The notes below the pieces were generated by a model. It was given only the letters and a program-made list of their open reading frames with translations. It searched no databases and was not told the DNA's origin. A DNA stretch of 64,000 bases, from positions 5,828,001 through 5,892,000 of the forward strand of contig NZ_CP159534.1 of assembly GCF_040529335.1 (NCBI RefSeq), given 5' to 3'. Shown here in pieces: positions 45,688 to 55,222 of the stretch (positions are counted from its first letter, which is position 1; each line of letters begins with the position of its first letter). The position numbers and the translations under genes were made by a program. The DNA is from Streptomyces sp. HUAS MG91. Lineage in GTDB: Bacteria > Actinomycetota > Actinomycetes > Streptomycetales > Streptomycetaceae.

Positions 45688-46388
45688 TGGTGTCTCCCGT
45701 GTCGTCCGTGGGTCCGCTCCGCCCCAGCCCCCTCGTCGAACAGGCCGCCGAGCGGCTGCGCGCGCAGATCGCCGACGACACCTGGCCCGTCGGCACCCGG
45801 CTGCCCGGCGAGACCACCCTCGCCAAGGACCTCGGGGTCGGCCGCTCCACGGTCCGCGAGGCGCTGCGCGCGCTCGCCGGGGCCGGGATGGTGCGGCCGC
45901 GGCAGGGCGCCGGGGTCTTCGTGACGGCGACCCGCCCGGTGGAGGACTTCCCTGCACGGCTGCGCAGGGCGGCCGTCGCCGACCTGTACGAGGTGCGCAC
46001 GCTCCTGGAGGTCCAGGCGGCCCGGCTCGCGGCCGGGCGGCGCACCGACGACGACATCGCCGCGATGCGGGCGGCCCTCGACGCGCGGCGGGCGGCCGCC
46101 GACGGCCCCGGCGACGCCTTCATCGACGCCGACATCGCGCTGCACGCCACGGTCGTGGCCGCCGCCCACAACCCCGTACTGACCGACCTGTTCGCCGAGT
46201 TCGCACCGGCCCTGCGGCAGGGGCTGATCGACCTGCTCGCCCTCGTCGACGTCCCGCGGGCCGAGCGCGACCACGGCGACGCGGCGCACGCCGACCTGGT
46301 GGCGGCGGTCGTGGCGGGCGACGCGGAGACGGCGGGCCGGGTGGCGCGGGCCGAGCTGGAGGCCGTCCAGGTGAAGCTGGGCTCCTGA
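45687..46388 (+). CDS. GntR-family regulator, FadR subfamily (FCD domain)
   Basis: About 233 residues. Start uncertain among TTG 45687 and GTG 45690, 45699 and 45708; none has a ribosome site. N-terminal winged helix (LVEQAAERLRAQIADDTWPVGTRLPGE in part, then TLAKDLGVGRSTVREALRALAG) and an all-helical FCD ligand domain with metal-type residues: Asp in AFIDADIALHATVV and His in AHNPVL and AAHADLV. Divergent from leuA, with tandem repeats overlapping the leuA promoter. It may regulate leuA and itself. The ligand is likely a carboxylic acid. Confidence 0.92.
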   Translation: MVSPVSSVGPLRPSPLVEQAAERLRAQIADDTWPVGTRLPGETTLAKDLGVGRSTVREALRALAGAGMVRPRQGAGVFVTATRPVEDFPARLRRAAVADLYEVRTLLEVQAARLAAGRRTDDDIAAMRAALDARRAAADGPGDAFIDADIALHATVVAAAHNPVLTDLFAEFAPALRQGLIDLLALVDVPRAERDHGDAAHADLVAAVVAGDAETAGRVARAELEAVQVKLGS

Positions 46389-46455
46389 GGAATAGCCGGT
46401 CCGCTCCCCGGGTTCGCACTCGATGCACATGCATGAATCTCCGGAAGGGCGAGAC

Positions 46456-47118
46456 ATGAAGATCGGCATCATCGGCGCGGGCAACATCGGCGGCAACCTG
46501 ACCCGGCGGTTCACCGCCGCAGGCCACGACGTGCACGTCGCGAACTCGCGCGGCCCGCAGACCCTCACCGGCCTCGCGGACGAGACCGGCGCCACCCCGG
46601 CCACCATCGAGGACGCGGTCCGCGACGCACAGGTCGTCGTGGTCACCATCCCGCTGAAGGCGGTCCCGAACCTGCCGAAGGGCCTGCTCGACACGGCGGC
46701 GCCCGACGTCACCGTCATCGACACCGGCAACTACTACCCGCAGCAGCGCGACGGGAAGATCGCCGGGATCGAGGACGAGGGCCTGACCGAGAGCCGCTGG
46801 ACGGAGCGCCAGCTCGGCCACGAGGTCGTCAAGGTCTTCAACGGCACGTACGCGGCCGACATCGTCGACAAGGCCCGCCCCGCCGGCGACCCGGCCCGCG
46901 TCGCCCTGCCGATCGCCGGCGACGACACGGCAGCGAAGCAGGTGGTCACCGCGCTCCTCGACGAGATCGGCTTCGACGCCGTCGACGCGGGCGGCCAGGA
47001 CGAGTCGTGGCGCCAGCAGCCCGGCACCCCGGTCTACGGCCTCGCCGCCGACGCCACCGCCGTCCGCAAGGCACTGGACGAGGCGTCCCCGGAGCGCACC
47101 GCGGAGTGGCGCGCCTGA
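46456..47118 (+). CDS. NAD(P)-binding oxidoreductase (F420-dependent NADP reductase-like)
   Basis: 220 residues. The ATG at 46456 has GGAAGG about 7 bases upstream. It begins KIGIIGAGNIGGNLTRRF, a Rossmann Gly-rich loop followed by HVANSRGPQTL, where the Ser-Arg suggests NADPH preference. The family includes F420:NADPH oxidoreductases and related 6-phosphogluconate-dehydrogenase-like folds (VVVTIPLKAVPNLPKGLL, DTGNYYP, VVKVFNGTYAADI). Likely cytoplasmic hydride transfer; the exact cofactor partner is not shown by the sequence. Monocistronic or following gntR by 67 bases. Confidence 0.85.
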   Translation: MKIGIIGAGNIGGNLTRRFTAAGHDVHVANSRGPQTLTGLADETGATPATIEDAVRDAQVVVVTIPLKAVPNLPKGLLDTAAPDVTVIDTGNYYPQQRDGKIAGIEDEGLTESRWTERQLGHEVVKVFNGTYAADIVDKARPAGDPARVALPIAGDDTAAKQVVTALLDEIGFDAVDAGGQDESWRQQPGTPVYGLAADATAVRKALDEASPERTAEWRA

Positions 47119-47163
47119 AGACGCACGGCCCTCGACCAGGGGGCGGTGTGACTTGTACGTTTT

Positions 47164-47958
47164 ATGGTCGTTGAGCCGATCATGGAGAGCGCGGAACAGG
47201 GAACGCCGGGGCGGGCGGTGCGGCGATGCGCGGCGCGAGCGGGCGATTGGGTGTGCGAGCGCACTGCCGACAAGTACCCCCTCACGAAGGGGTATTGCAG
47301 GACTCATTACGTCCAGCAGCGGCATGGCAGACCCTTCACGCCCGCCCGCGCCGGCTCGATGGCCGCTGGGGACAAACTCTGCGCGTTTTCCGGATGTCTG
47401 CGGGCGCTCTCCGCGAAGGGCCTGTGCGCGGGCCACTACGCACAGCAGAACGGAGGGCGCCCGCTGACTCCGCTGCGAAGCAAGCGGGACAGCGCCGTCT
47501 ATCGCGCCATGATCGAGAAGGGGGCGGTGGAGTGTCTGGGCTGCGAGGAGGTCAAGCCTCTGGCCGAGTACTCCAGGCTCAGTGCCAAGGGTGACCCCCG
47601 CCCCTACTGCAAGCCGTGCAACTCCGAGCGTGTGCGGTTGCGCAACCACAATGTGACCAAGCAGTTCGTGGAGGAACTGCTCGACTACCAAGGCGGTCGA
47701 TGTGCGATCTGCGGAATCGAGGCGACGGGTTCCGCAACCCTGCACATTGACCATGATCACGAATGCTGTCCTGGGAGAGGGAGCTGCGGCGGCTGTGTCC
47801 GGGCCCTCGTCTGCTCGAACTGCAATACCTACGGCCTCGCCTGGTACGAGGCGCTACCTCGGGAACTGCGCACGTTCGACCTGCTGAATGGCTATCTCGC
47901 CCATCCACCGGCACGCCGCTTCCGGCAGCTCTCAGGATCCCTCTGCCCAGGTACGTAG
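47164..47958 (+). CDS. Phage-like recombination endonuclease VII (HNH) protein
   Basis: 264 residues. ATG at 47164 (no ribosome site; a second ATG at 47182). The C-terminal half is the endonuclease VII/HNH fold: CAICG, LHIDHDHECCPG, GGCVRALVCSNCN and YGLAWYE. A further zinc pair lies in CLGCEEVKPLAEYS and YCKPCNSERV. The N-terminal half has two copies of a KGxCxxHYxQQxxGRPxTP unit (about 42-60 and 85-103), each with nearby Cys, so two more zinc knuckles. This composition is typical of phage and prophage genes. Codon bias is weaker than in neighbours. It overlaps the opposite-strand muramidase by 27 bases. Likely a phage remnant or a domesticated nuclease. Confidence 0.85.
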   Translation: MVVEPIMESAEQGTPGRAVRRCAARAGDWVCERTADKYPLTKGYCRTHYVQQRHGRPFTPARAGSMAAGDKLCAFSGCLRALSAKGLCAGHYAQQNGGRPLTPLRSKRDSAVYRAMIEKGAVECLGCEEVKPLAEYSRLSAKGDPRPYCKPCNSERVRLRNHNVTKQFVEELLDYQGGRCAICGIEATGSATLHIDHDHECCPGRGSCGGCVRALVCSNCNTYGLAWYEALPRELRTFDLLNGYLAHPPARRFRQLSGSLCPGT

Positions 47959-48486
47959 CGTCGCTTTGCTCGAAAAGACGGCCACGTTCTTGTCGTGCGG
48001 GCTCGACGTGTACTGGTGGATCGTCCACTTCGCCTTGATGCGCGGCTTCCCAGCCGTCACGTAGTCGGCGATCCACAGCCCGTCACCGGCGTACGACGTC
48101 GTGTCCACGTTCAGCCAGAAATCGCGGTTCGTGTACAGCATCACCCGGTTGTTCGGGCGCAGGCGCTTCACCTCGCGGATGAAGTGGTCCTTGTCCGCGT
48201 TGCTCGCCCGGGTGCCGTCGCCGGTCGTCTCCCAGTCGACCGCGAGCAGGTCGCCGGCCTTCTCGGGGGCATGGCCCACGAAGTACGCGGCCTGGGCGGC
48301 GATGTTCCCCGGCCACAGGAAGTGGTAGAAGCCCACGATGCACTCGCCGTCCCGGGCCAGTTTCGTCTGGGAGGTCAGGCGCGGGTTGACGTAGCTGCGA
48401 CCTTCCGTCGCCTTGATGAAGACGAACGACTGGCCGTCCGTGTCGAACGTGGACTGGTACGAGCTGACGTCGATGCCGTGGAGCAT
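47932..48486 (-). CDS. GH25 muramidase, phage endolysin-like, no signal peptide
   Basis: 184 residues. ATG at 48486 with CAGGAGG 6 bases before it. The protein is a bare glycoside hydrolase family 25 barrel: HGIDVSSYQ (catalytic-site Asp), FVFIKATEGRSYVNP, VGFYHFLWPG and LLAVDWETTGD (the Asp/Glu pair) and IHQYTS near the end. It would cleave the glycan backbone of peptidoglycan. There is no signal peptide, membrane helix or wall-binding repeat, so secretion would need a holin or lysis, as for phage endolysins. Tail-to-tail overlap with the endonuclease VII gene suggests both came from one phage. Confidence 0.9.
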   Translation of the reverse strand: MLHGIDVSSYQSTFDTDGQSFVFIKATEGRSYVNPRLTSQTKLARDGECIVGFYHFLWPGNIAAQAAYFVGHAPEKAGDLLAVDWETTGDGTRASNADKDHFIREVKRLRPNNRVMLYTNRDFWLNVDTTSYAGDGLWIADYVTAGKPRIKAKWTIHQYTSSPHDKNVAVFSSKATLRTWAEGS

Positions 48487-48724
48487 GTGCGGGCCTCCTG
48501 GTCGGTGGGGGCGACGAGGTTGAACTGTCATGGTCCCCGCATGCTCCCCGATCCGAACCCGCCTGCGGGCGGCTTTACGGGGAAGGCGCAGTCTGATGTG
48601 GCCGCGCGCAATCTTGGAACACGCTTTACGTGGCCACATGCAACTGAGCCCACCGGAACAGAGGTCTGACAGAAGGCCGGGCCCCGGTTTTGGAGGGCGC
48701 GGACCGAGGAGAGTGGGGCAGGAC

Positions 48725-49714
48725 GTGGGACGGCGCAGGGGCAGCGGAATAGGGATCGCGCTCGTGACGGCCGCGGTGCTCGTGGGGACGAGCGCCTGCG
48801 GCGGAGGCGGCGGCAACGATCAGGCGGACGGGAAGAACGGCAAGCCGGGGAAGCCGAGCGCGACCGCGAAGCCCTCCCCGACGAAGCCCAAGGGCCCGCC
48901 GATGCTGCTGGAGACGATCATGCCGCAGGGCGGCGCCACCGTCGGCGTGGCCATGCCCGTCTCGGTGGTGTTCACCGACCCGGTCGCCGAGAAGGCCCGC
49001 GCCTCCGTCGAGAAGCACATGAAGGTCAGCGCCTCGCAGCCGGTGGAGGGCGCCTGGCACTGGTTCGGCGACAAGCGCGCCGACTGGCGCCCGAAGGAGT
49101 ACTGGCCCTCGGGGACGAAGGTGAAGGTCGTCGCCGACATGGAGGGCGTCAGCAACGGCAACGGGCGCTACGGCACGCACAGCTACACCCACACCTTCAA
49201 GATCGGCGACGACGTCCGCGCGGACGTCTCCGTCAGCGGCCACACCATGAAGGTCACCAAGAACAGTTCGACGCTGCGCACCCTGTCCATCAACGCGGGC
49301 AGCGCCCAGTACCCGACCTGGAACGGCACGATGGCCGTCATCGACAAGCAGGAGAAGGTCCACATGACCTCCTGCAGCGTCGGTATCAGCTGCGACAAGG
49401 GCAGCCCCAACTACTACGACCTCACGCTGCCCTGGGACGTACACCTCACCCAGTCCGGTACGTACGTGCACTACTCCACCGGCGACCCGAACCCGGGCAG
49501 CGGCAGTGCCCGCGGCTCGCACGGCTGCGTGCACCTGTCGATGTCCGACGCCAAGTGGTTCTACGGCCAGGTCAAGCAGGGCGACCCGGTGACGATCACC
49601 GGCTCGCCGCGCGCCAAGGCCCCGGCCGACAACGGCTACGCGGCCTTCAACCTGAGCTGGGACCAGTGGCTCCAGGGCAGCGGGACCGGCGAGGGGACGA
49701 CGGCCACCCTGTGA
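48725..49714 (+). CDS. L,D-transpeptidase, lipoprotein type (third in window)
   Basis: 329 residues. The GTG at 48725 gives a lipoprotein signal (MGRRRGSGIGIALVTAAVLV, lipobox GTSAC). A Lys/Pro/Ser-rich linker (about 35-55) spans the wall, one or two Ig-like domains follow (TIMPQGGATVGVAMPV), and then the YkuD domain with YVHYSTGDP and GSHGCVHLSM (Cys268). It is shorter and more diverged than the pair at 32057-34676, with extra cysteines (TSCSVGISCDKG) near the active site that may form a disulfide. It should make 3-3 peptidoglycan links. The GTG at 48713 is a less likely start. Confidence 0.92.
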   Translation: MGRRRGSGIGIALVTAAVLVGTSACGGGGGNDQADGKNGKPGKPSATAKPSPTKPKGPPMLLETIMPQGGATVGVAMPVSVVFTDPVAEKARASVEKHMKVSASQPVEGAWHWFGDKRADWRPKEYWPSGTKVKVVADMEGVSNGNGRYGTHSYTHTFKIGDDVRADVSVSGHTMKVTKNSSTLRTLSINAGSAQYPTWNGTMAVIDKQEKVHMTSCSVGISCDKGSPNYYDLTLPWDVHLTQSGTYVHYSTGDPNPGSGSARGSHGCVHLSMSDAKWFYGQVKQGDPVTITGSPRAKAPADNGYAAFNLSWDQWLQGSGTGEGTTATL

Positions 49715-49735
49715 CCGCCGCCCCGCACCCGCCTG

Positions 49736-51106
49736 TCAGCACTCGATGATGTTGACGGCGAGGCCGCCCCTCGCCGTCTCCTTGTACTTCACCGACATGT
49801 CCGCACCGGTGTCCCGCATGGTCTTGATGACCTTGTCCAGGGACACCTTGTGCGAGCCGTCGCCGCGCATCGCCATCTTGGCCGCGGTGACCGCCTTCAC
49901 GGCCGCCATGCCGTTGCGCTCGATGCACGGGATCTGCACCAGACCGCCGACCGGGTCGCAGGTCAGGCCGAGGTTGTGCTCCATGCCGATCTCCGCCGCG
50001 TTCTCCACCTGCTCCGGGGAGCCGCCCAGCACCTCGGCCAGCGCGCCCGCCGCCATCGAGCAGGCCGAGCCGACCTCGCCCTGGCAGCCGACCTCGGCGC
50101 CGGAGATCGAGGCGTTCTCCTTGAAGAGCATCCCGATCGCCCCGGCGGAGAGCAGGAAGCGGACCACGCCCTCCTCGTCGGCGCCTGGCACGAAGTTGAC
50201 GTAGTAGTGCAGGACCGCCGGGATGATCCCCGCCGCGCCGTTCGTCGGAGCGGTCACGACGCGCCCGCCCGCCGCGTTCTCCTCGTTCACCGCCATCGCG
50301 TACAGGGTGATCCACTCCATGGCGTGCGCCAGCGGATCGCCCTCGGCGCGCAGCTTGCGGGCCGAACTCGCGGCCCGGCGGCGGACCTTGAGGCCGCCCG
50401 GCAGGATGCCCTCGCGGGCCATGCCGCGCGAGGTGCACGCCTGCATGACCCGCCAGATCTCCAGCAGGCCCGCGCGGATCTCGTCCTCGGTGCGCCAGGC
50501 CTTCTCGTTCTCCAGCATCAGCGCCGGGATGGACAGGCCGGTCTCGTGGGTGAGGCGGAGCAGTTCGTCGCCGGTGCGGAAGGGGTGCTTGAGAACCGTG
50601 TCGTCCGGGACGATCGGGTTCTCGCCCGCCACGGCGTCCTCGTCGACGACGAAGCCGCCGCCGACCGAGTAGTACGTCTTGGTGAGCAGCTCCTTGCCCT
50701 CGGCGTCGAACGCCCACAGGCTCATGCCGTTCGCGTGGTACGGCAGGGCCTTGCGGCGGTGCAGGATCAGGTCCTCGTCGAAGTCGAAGCCGATCTCGTG
50801 CGCGCCGAGCAGCTGAAGGCGGCCCGACTCCTTGATCTCCTCGACGCGCTGGTCGGCGTGCTCGACGTCGACGGTGCGCGGGGAGTCGCCCTCCAGGCCG
50901 AGCAGCACCGCCTTCGGGGTGCCGTGCCCGTGGCCGGTGGCGCCCAGGGAGCCGTACAGCTCGGCGCGTATCGAGGCGGTGTGGGCCAGCAGGCCCTCGT
51001 TCTTCAGGCGGCGCGCGAACATCCGGGCCGCGCGCATCGGGCCGACCGTGTGGGAGCTGGACGGGCCGATGCCGATCGAGAACAGGTCGAAGACCGAGAT
51101 GGCCAC
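49736..51106 (-). CDS. sdaA: L-serine ammonia-lyase (single-chain, iron-sulfur)
   Basis: 456 residues. It deaminates L-serine to pyruvate and ammonia using a [4Fe-4S] cluster. The GTG at 51106 has TTGGAG upstream. The beta-domain start [20 protein letters not shown] and the conserved Cys residues in [17 protein letters not shown] and [19 protein letters not shown] match type-2 serine dehydratases, as does the C-terminal NIIEC end. Last gene of the glycine/serine operon (143 bases after glyA, with a hairpin between). It turns serine made by glyA into pyruvate, completing glycine disposal. Confidence 0.95.
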   Translation of the reverse strand: MAISVFDLFSIGIGPSSSHTVGPMRAARMFARRLKNEGLLAHTASIRAELYGSLGATGHGHGTPKAVLLGLEGDSPRTVDVEHADQRVEEIKESGRLQLLGAHEIGFDFDEDLILHRRKALPYHANGMSLWAFDAEGKELLTKTYYSVGGGFVVDEDAVAGENPIVPDDTVLKHPFRTGDELLRLTHETGLSIPALMLENEKAWRTEDEIRAGLLEIWRVMQACTSRGMAREGILPGGLKVRRRAASSARKLRAEGDPLAHAMEWITLYAMAVNEENAAGGRVVTAPTNGAAGIIPAVLHYYVNFVPGADEEGVVRFLLSAGAIGMLFKENASISGAEVGCQGEVGSACSMAAGALAEVLGGSPEQVENAAEIGMEHNLGLTCDPVGGLVQIPCIERNGMAAVKAVTAAKMAMRGDGSHKVSLDKVIKTMRDTGADMSVKYKETARGGLAVNIIEC

Positions 51107-51177
51107 GGTGGAACTCCAATGGTGGTGGCGGACGACGCTGTCCGCCGGTGTTCGGGACTGACGATGAGGACGTGACA

Positions 51178-51217
51178 CGGGGCACCCTGCTCACTCTCCA
51201 GTGTGCGGGGTGCCCCG
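51178..51217 (-). terminator. Hairpin between glyA and sdaA
   Basis: The 10-base arms CGGGGCACCC and GGGTGCCCCG pair perfectly around a 20-base loop. Located after the glyA stop, before sdaA. Probably a partial terminator that tunes sdaA relative to the cleavage genes. Confidence 0.6.
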
Positions 51218-51249
51218 AAAATTCGTACGTCACAAAGCGTACGGAACGA

Positions 51250-52521
51250 CTACAGGCCGGGGTACAGAGGGTGCTTCTCCGCGAGTGCGGTCACCCGGGC
51301 CTTCAGCGCCTCGGCGTCGTAGGACGGCTTCAGGGTCTCGGCGATGATGTCGGCGACCTCGCGGAAGTCGTCGGCACCGAAGCCGCGGGTGGCCAGCGCC
51401 GGCGTGCCGATGCGCAGGCCGGAGGTGACCATCGGCGGGCGCGGGTCGTTCGGGACCGCGTTGCGGTTGACCGTGATGCCGACCTCGTGGAGCCGGTCCT
51501 CGGCCTGCTGCCCGTCCAACTCGGAGTCGCGCAGGTCGACCAGGACCAGGTGCACGTCGGTGCCGCCGGAGGCCACGTTCACGCCGTGGGCGCGGGCGTC
51601 CTCCGAGGTCAGGCGCTCGGCGAGGATCTGCGCGCCCTCGATCGTGCGCTGCTGGCGCTCCTTGAAGCCCTCGCTCGCCGCGACCTTGAAGGAGACGGCC
51701 TTGGCCGCGATCACGTGCTCCAGGGGGCCGCCCTGGAAGCCCGGGAAGACCGCCGAGTTCAGCTTCTTCGCGAAGTCCTTGTTGCGGGCGAGGATGATGC
51801 CGCCGCGCGGGCCGCCGAGCGTCTTGTGCGTCGTGGAGGTGACGACGTCCGCGTAGGGCACCGGGTTGGGGTGCAGCCCCGCGGCGACCAGGCCGGCGAA
51901 GTGCGCCATGTCGACCCAGAGGTACGCCTCGACCTCGTCGGCGATGCGGCGGAACTCGGCGAAGTCCAGCCGGCGCGGGTACGCCGACCAGCCCGCGATG
52001 ATCACCTTCGGGCGGTGCTCCTTGGCGAGCCGCTCGACCTCGGCCATGTCGACCAGGCCGGCGTCGTCCACGTGGTACGCGACCACGTTGAACTGCTTGC
52101 CGGAGAAGTTCAGGCGCATGCCGTGCGTGAGGTGGCCGCCGTGCGCCAGGTCCAGGCCGAGGATCGTGTCGCCGGGCTGGGCGATGGCGAACAGGGCGGC
52201 CTGGTTCGCGGAGGCGCCCGAGTGCGGCTGCACGTTCGCGTACTCGGCGCCGAACAGCGCCTTCACGCGGTCGATGGCGATCTGCTCGGTGACGTCGACG
52301 TGCTCGCAGCCGCCGTAGTAGCGGCGGCCCGGGTAGCCCTCCGCGTACTTGTTGGTGAGGACCGACCCCTGCGCCTCCATGACGGCGACCGGGGCGAAGT
52401 TCTCCGACGCGATCATTTCCAGGGTCGACTGCTGGCGCTTGAGCTCGGCGTCGACCGCGACCGCGACCTCGGGGTCGAGCTCGTGCAGGGACTCGTTCAG
52501 TACGGACTTCTTGTCAGTCAT
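51250..52521 (-). CDS. glyA: Serine hydroxymethyltransferase
   Basis: 423 residues. PLP enzyme that interconverts glycine plus methylene-THF with serine. Complete SHMT landmarks: [29 protein letters not shown], the PLP-lysine segment [13 protein letters not shown] with Lys233, and the C-terminal [13 protein letters not shown]. Nine bases after gcvH. Many Streptomyces have a second glyA; this copy sits under the glycine riboswitch and so serves glycine catabolism. Confidence 0.97.
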   Translation of the reverse strand: MTDKKSVLNESLHELDPEVAVAVDAELKRQQSTLEMIASENFAPVAVMEAQGSVLTNKYAEGYPGRRYYGGCEHVDVTEQIAIDRVKALFGAEYANVQPHSGASANQAALFAIAQPGDTILGLDLAHGGHLTHGMRLNFSGKQFNVVAYHVDDAGLVDMAEVERLAKEHRPKVIIAGWSAYPRRLDFAEFRRIADEVEAYLWVDMAHFAGLVAAGLHPNPVPYADVVTSTTHKTLGGPRGGIILARNKDFAKKLNSAVFPGFQGGPLEHVIAAKAVSFKVAASEGFKERQQRTIEGAQILAERLTSEDARAHGVNVASGGTDVHLVLVDLRDSELDGQQAEDRLHEVGITVNRNAVPNDPRPPMVTSGLRIGTPALATRGFGADDFREVADIIAETLKPSYDAEALKARVTALAEKHPLYPGL

Positions 52522-52529
52522 GAGGGGGG

Positions 52530-52907
52530 TCAGCTCCCGGAGAACTCGGTGTACTCGTCGGCGGTGAGCAGGTCGGCGGGCTCCTCGGAGAGGCGGACCT
52601 TGAACAGCCAGCCGCCCTCGAAGGGGGCCGAGTTCACGAGCGCCGGGTCGTCCACGACGTCCTGGTTGATCTCGGTCACCTCGCCCGTCACCGGGGAGTA
52701 CAGGTCGGAGACGGACTTGGTCGACTCCAGCTCGCCGCAGGTCTCGCCCGCGGTGGCGGTGTCGCCGACCTCGGGGAGCTGGACGAAGACGATGTCACCG
52801 AGCGCGTTGGCCGCGTGCTCCGTGATGCCGACCGTCGCGACGCCGTCCTCGGTGGCCGACAGCCACTCGTGTTCCTTGCTGTAGCGCAGCTGCTGGGGGT
52901 TGCTCAT
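52530..52907 (-). CDS. gcvH: Glycine cleavage system H protein
   Basis: 125 residues. It carries the aminomethyl group on lipoyl-lysine between the P, T and L proteins. Lipoyl domain with Lys64 in [15 protein letters not shown], preceded by [20 protein letters not shown] start. Nine bases before glyA and 79 bases after gcvT. The P protein gene is not in this window and must be elsewhere, as is common in Streptomyces. Confidence 0.97.
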   Translation of the reverse strand: MSNPQQLRYSKEHEWLSATEDGVATVGITEHAANALGDIVFVQLPEVGDTATAGETCGELESTKSVSDLYSPVTGEVTEINQDVVDDPALVNSAPFEGGWLFKVRLSEEPADLLTADEYTEFSGS

Positions 52908-52986
52908 GAGGCGAATTCTCCTGTACGGGGGAGGGTGCCGGTGACGGCGGGGCTGGTGAGGGTCACTTCTGGCGCTGGTGGAAAGA

Positions 52987-54114
52987 TCACTTCTCGCGCT
53001 TGTAGAACGGCAGGGCCACGACCTCGTACGGCTCGTGCGTGCCGCGGATGTCGACGCCGACGCCCGCCGTGCCCGGCGCGGCGTGCGACGCGTCGACGTA
53101 GGCGATGGCGATCGGCCTGCCGAGCGTCGGCGACGGGGCGCCGGAGGTGATCTCGCCGATCACCTCGCCGCCGGCGACCACGGACATGCCGGCGCGCGGG
53201 ACGCGGCGGCCCTCGGCGATCAGGCCGACGAGCTTGCGGGGCGGGGCGGTCTCGGCGCGCTCGGCGGCGGCCGCCAGCGCGTCGTGACCGACGAAGTCCT
53301 CCCCGTGGGACGTCTTCTCGAACTTCACGACCCGGCCGAGACCGGCGTCGAACGGGGTCAGCTCCGTGGTCAGCTCGTGCCCGTACAGCGGCATGCCCGC
53401 CTCCAGGCGCAGCGTGTCCCGGCAGGACAGGCCGCACGGGACCAGGCCGTACTCGGCGCCCGCCCCGGTGAGCGCCTGCCACAGCTTCTCGGCGTCGGCC
53501 GGGGCGACGAACAGCTCGAAGCCGTCCTCGCCGGTGTAGCCGGTGCGGGCGATGAGCGCCTCGACGCCCGCGACGGTGCCGGGCAGCCCCGCGTAGTACT
53601 TCAGGCCGTCCAGGTCGGCGTCGGTGACGGACTTCACGATGGCGGGGGAGTGCGGGCCCTGCACGGCGATCAGCGCGTACGCGTCCCGGTCGTCGCGCAC
53701 CTCGGCGTCGAAGCCCGCGGCGCGCTCGGTCAGCGCGTCGAGCACGACCTGCGCGTTGCCCGCGTTCGCGACCACCATGTACTCGGTCTCGCCGAGCCGG
53801 TAGACGATCAGGTCGTCGAGGATGCCGCCGTCCTCGCGGCAGATCATCGTGTAGCGGGCGCGGCCGGTGCCGACGGAGCCGATGTTGCCGACGAGCGCGT
53901 AGTTGAGCAGGTCCACGGCCTGGGCGCCGGTGACGGTGATCTCGCCCATGTGGGACAGGTCGAAGAGCCCGGCCCTCGTCCGTACGGCGTTGTGCTCGTC
54001 GCGCTCGCTGCCGTAGCGCAGGGGCATGTCCCAGCCGGCGAAATCGGTCATCGTGGCGCCGAGCGAACGGTGCAGGGCATCGAGTGCGGTCAGGCGGGAA
54101 GGCGTAGGGCTCAT
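52987..54114 (-). CDS. gcvT: Glycine cleavage system T protein (aminomethyltransferase)
   Basis: 375 residues. It transfers the methylene group from the H-protein arm to tetrahydrofolate, releasing ammonia. The ATG at 54114 follows GGAGC. Folate-binding GCV_T domain with [33 protein letters not shown] and [13 protein letters not shown] near the C-terminus. First gene of gcvT-gcvH-glyA-sdaA, and its 5' leader is a tandem glycine riboswitch. Confidence 0.97.
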   Translation of the reverse strand: MSPTPSRLTALDALHRSLGATMTDFAGWDMPLRYGSERDEHNAVRTRAGLFDLSHMGEITVTGAQAVDLLNYALVGNIGSVGTGRARYTMICREDGGILDDLIVYRLGETEYMVVANAGNAQVVLDALTERAAGFDAEVRDDRDAYALIAVQGPHSPAIVKSVTDADLDGLKYYAGLPGTVAGVEALIARTGYTGEDGFELFVAPADAEKLWQALTGAGAEYGLVPCGLSCRDTLRLEAGMPLYGHELTTELTPFDAGLGRVVKFEKTSHGEDFVGHDALAAAAERAETAPPRKLVGLIAEGRRVPRAGMSVVAGGEVIGEITSGAPSPTLGRPIAIAYVDASHAAPGTAGVGVDIRGTHEPYEVVALPFYKREK

Positions 54115-54157
54115 TGCTGGTGCTCCAGGGCATGACGGCGAGGGCGAAGGTGTCCTC

Positions 54158-54350
54158 CCCATCTGTCATCGGAACCTGAGAGGTTCGCCCCGGGGGGCTT
54201 GCACCTTGGGTGGGGCCGCCGTACGAGACGGTCGGCCCGCTTTTCAGATGTGCCTCGCCCGCGCGGTTCGGGGCCTGAGAGATTCAAGGGAGGGACTTGC
54301 TCCTTCGGCGCCCAGGACAGCGTGTGCCTGGAACTCTCCCGCGCGGATTC
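54158..54350 (-). promoter_or_regulatory. Tandem glycine riboswitch upstream of gcvT
   Basis: On the minus strand, two aptamers follow each other. Aptamer 1 (about 54350-54270) has GCGGGAGAGTT, GGCGCCGAAGGAGCAA and GAATCTCTCAGGC. Aptamer 2 (about 54252-54160) has ACATCTGAAAAGCGGG, ACCCAAGGTGCAAG and CCTCTCAGGTTCCGATGAC, and is closed by CAGATG. These are the diagnostic glycine-aptamer cores (GGAGCAA, CTCTCAGG). Glycine binding should turn on gcvT-gcvH-glyA-sdaA. It ends about 44 bases before the gcvT ATG. Confidence 0.95.
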
Positions 54351-54482
54351 AAGCGGCCTGTATGCAGTTGGCGCGCACATCATTGCATGTCCGGGGAACG
54401 GGAAAACAGATCGGAGGGCATTACCTACTCTTTACACTTGGTGGGGAGAAGTGGCGTGACCGGAACGGGGAGGACGATCACG

Positions 54483-55130
54483 GTGCACAAGGAGTTGGCG
54501 GGGGCGTACGCGACCACGGCGCCGGCGGTGGCAGGGGTGCGGATTCCCCGGCAGCGCTCGGTACGGGACCTGCGGGGGCGCGGCGGCCGCACCCCGCGCC
54601 GGATCGGCTTCGCGGCGGGTGACCTGGTGGTGCTTTCCGGGCTGCCGGGCAGCGGCAAGTCCACGCTGATGCGGCGCGTGGTCACCGTGGTGCGGATCGA
54701 CTCCCAGGACACCCGGGAGCGGTGGGCGGCCCGGATGCCGCGCTGGATGCCGTACGCGCTCTACCGGCCGCTGGTCCGCGTCGCGCACTACGCGGGCCTG
54801 CGCCGCGCCATGCGCTCCGGCGCCAGCGTCGTCGTGCACGACTGCGGCACCCAGGCCTGGGTGCGCCGCTGGGTGACCCGGACGGCCGGGCGGCGCGGCG
54901 CGGCCGTGCATCTGATCCTGCTCGACGTGCCGACGGACCTGGCCCTCGAGGGCCAGCGCGACCGCGGCCGGGGCGTGTCGCGGTACGCCTTCGCCCGGCA
55001 CCGCAGGGCGGTGACCGCCCTGGTCACGTCCACGGAGTCGGGAGATCTCCCGGCCGGCATCGAATCGGCGGTGCTCCTCGACCGCGCGGCCTCCGACGCG
55101 CTCGGCGGAATCACGTTCCTGGAACGCTGA
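54483..55130 (+). CDS. P-loop ATPase/kinase-like protein
   Basis: 215 residues. GTG at 54483 with GGGGAGG 9 bases upstream; a GTG at 54456 is also possible. Walker A GLPGSGKST (about 53-61) and an Arg/Asp pattern (SQDTRERWAARMP, VVVHDCGTQAWVRRW, ILLDVPTDLALEGQRDRG) are typical of small zeta-toxin/gluconate-kinase-like P-loop kinases that phosphorylate small metabolites. No membrane segment. The substrate is unknown. It diverges from the riboswitch-controlled operon and precedes the SseB-like pair by 92 bases. Confidence 0.85.
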   Translation: MHKELAGAYATTAPAVAGVRIPRQRSVRDLRGRGGRTPRRIGFAAGDLVVLSGLPGSGKSTLMRRVVTVVRIDSQDTRERWAARMPRWMPYALYRPLVRVAHYAGLRRAMRSGASVVVHDCGTQAWVRRWVTRTAGRRGAAVHLILLDVPTDLALEGQRDRGRGVSRYAFARHRRAVTALVTSTESGDLPAGIESAVLLDRAASDALGGITFLER

Positions 55131-55222
55131 GCCGGTGGCGGACTCCCTCCGGCGGTACCGCCGAACGGGTTATCGTCGGCGCGGACCGTATGGCAGGGCC
55201 GGAGCAGAGGTTGAAGGCAGCT

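Noticed and set aside
48596..48639. Inverted repeat ATGTGGCC / GGCCACAT between the muramidase and L,D-transpeptidase genes
   Set aside because: Arms of 8 bases with a 28-base gap are not unusual at this GC content, and no promoter elements fit around it.
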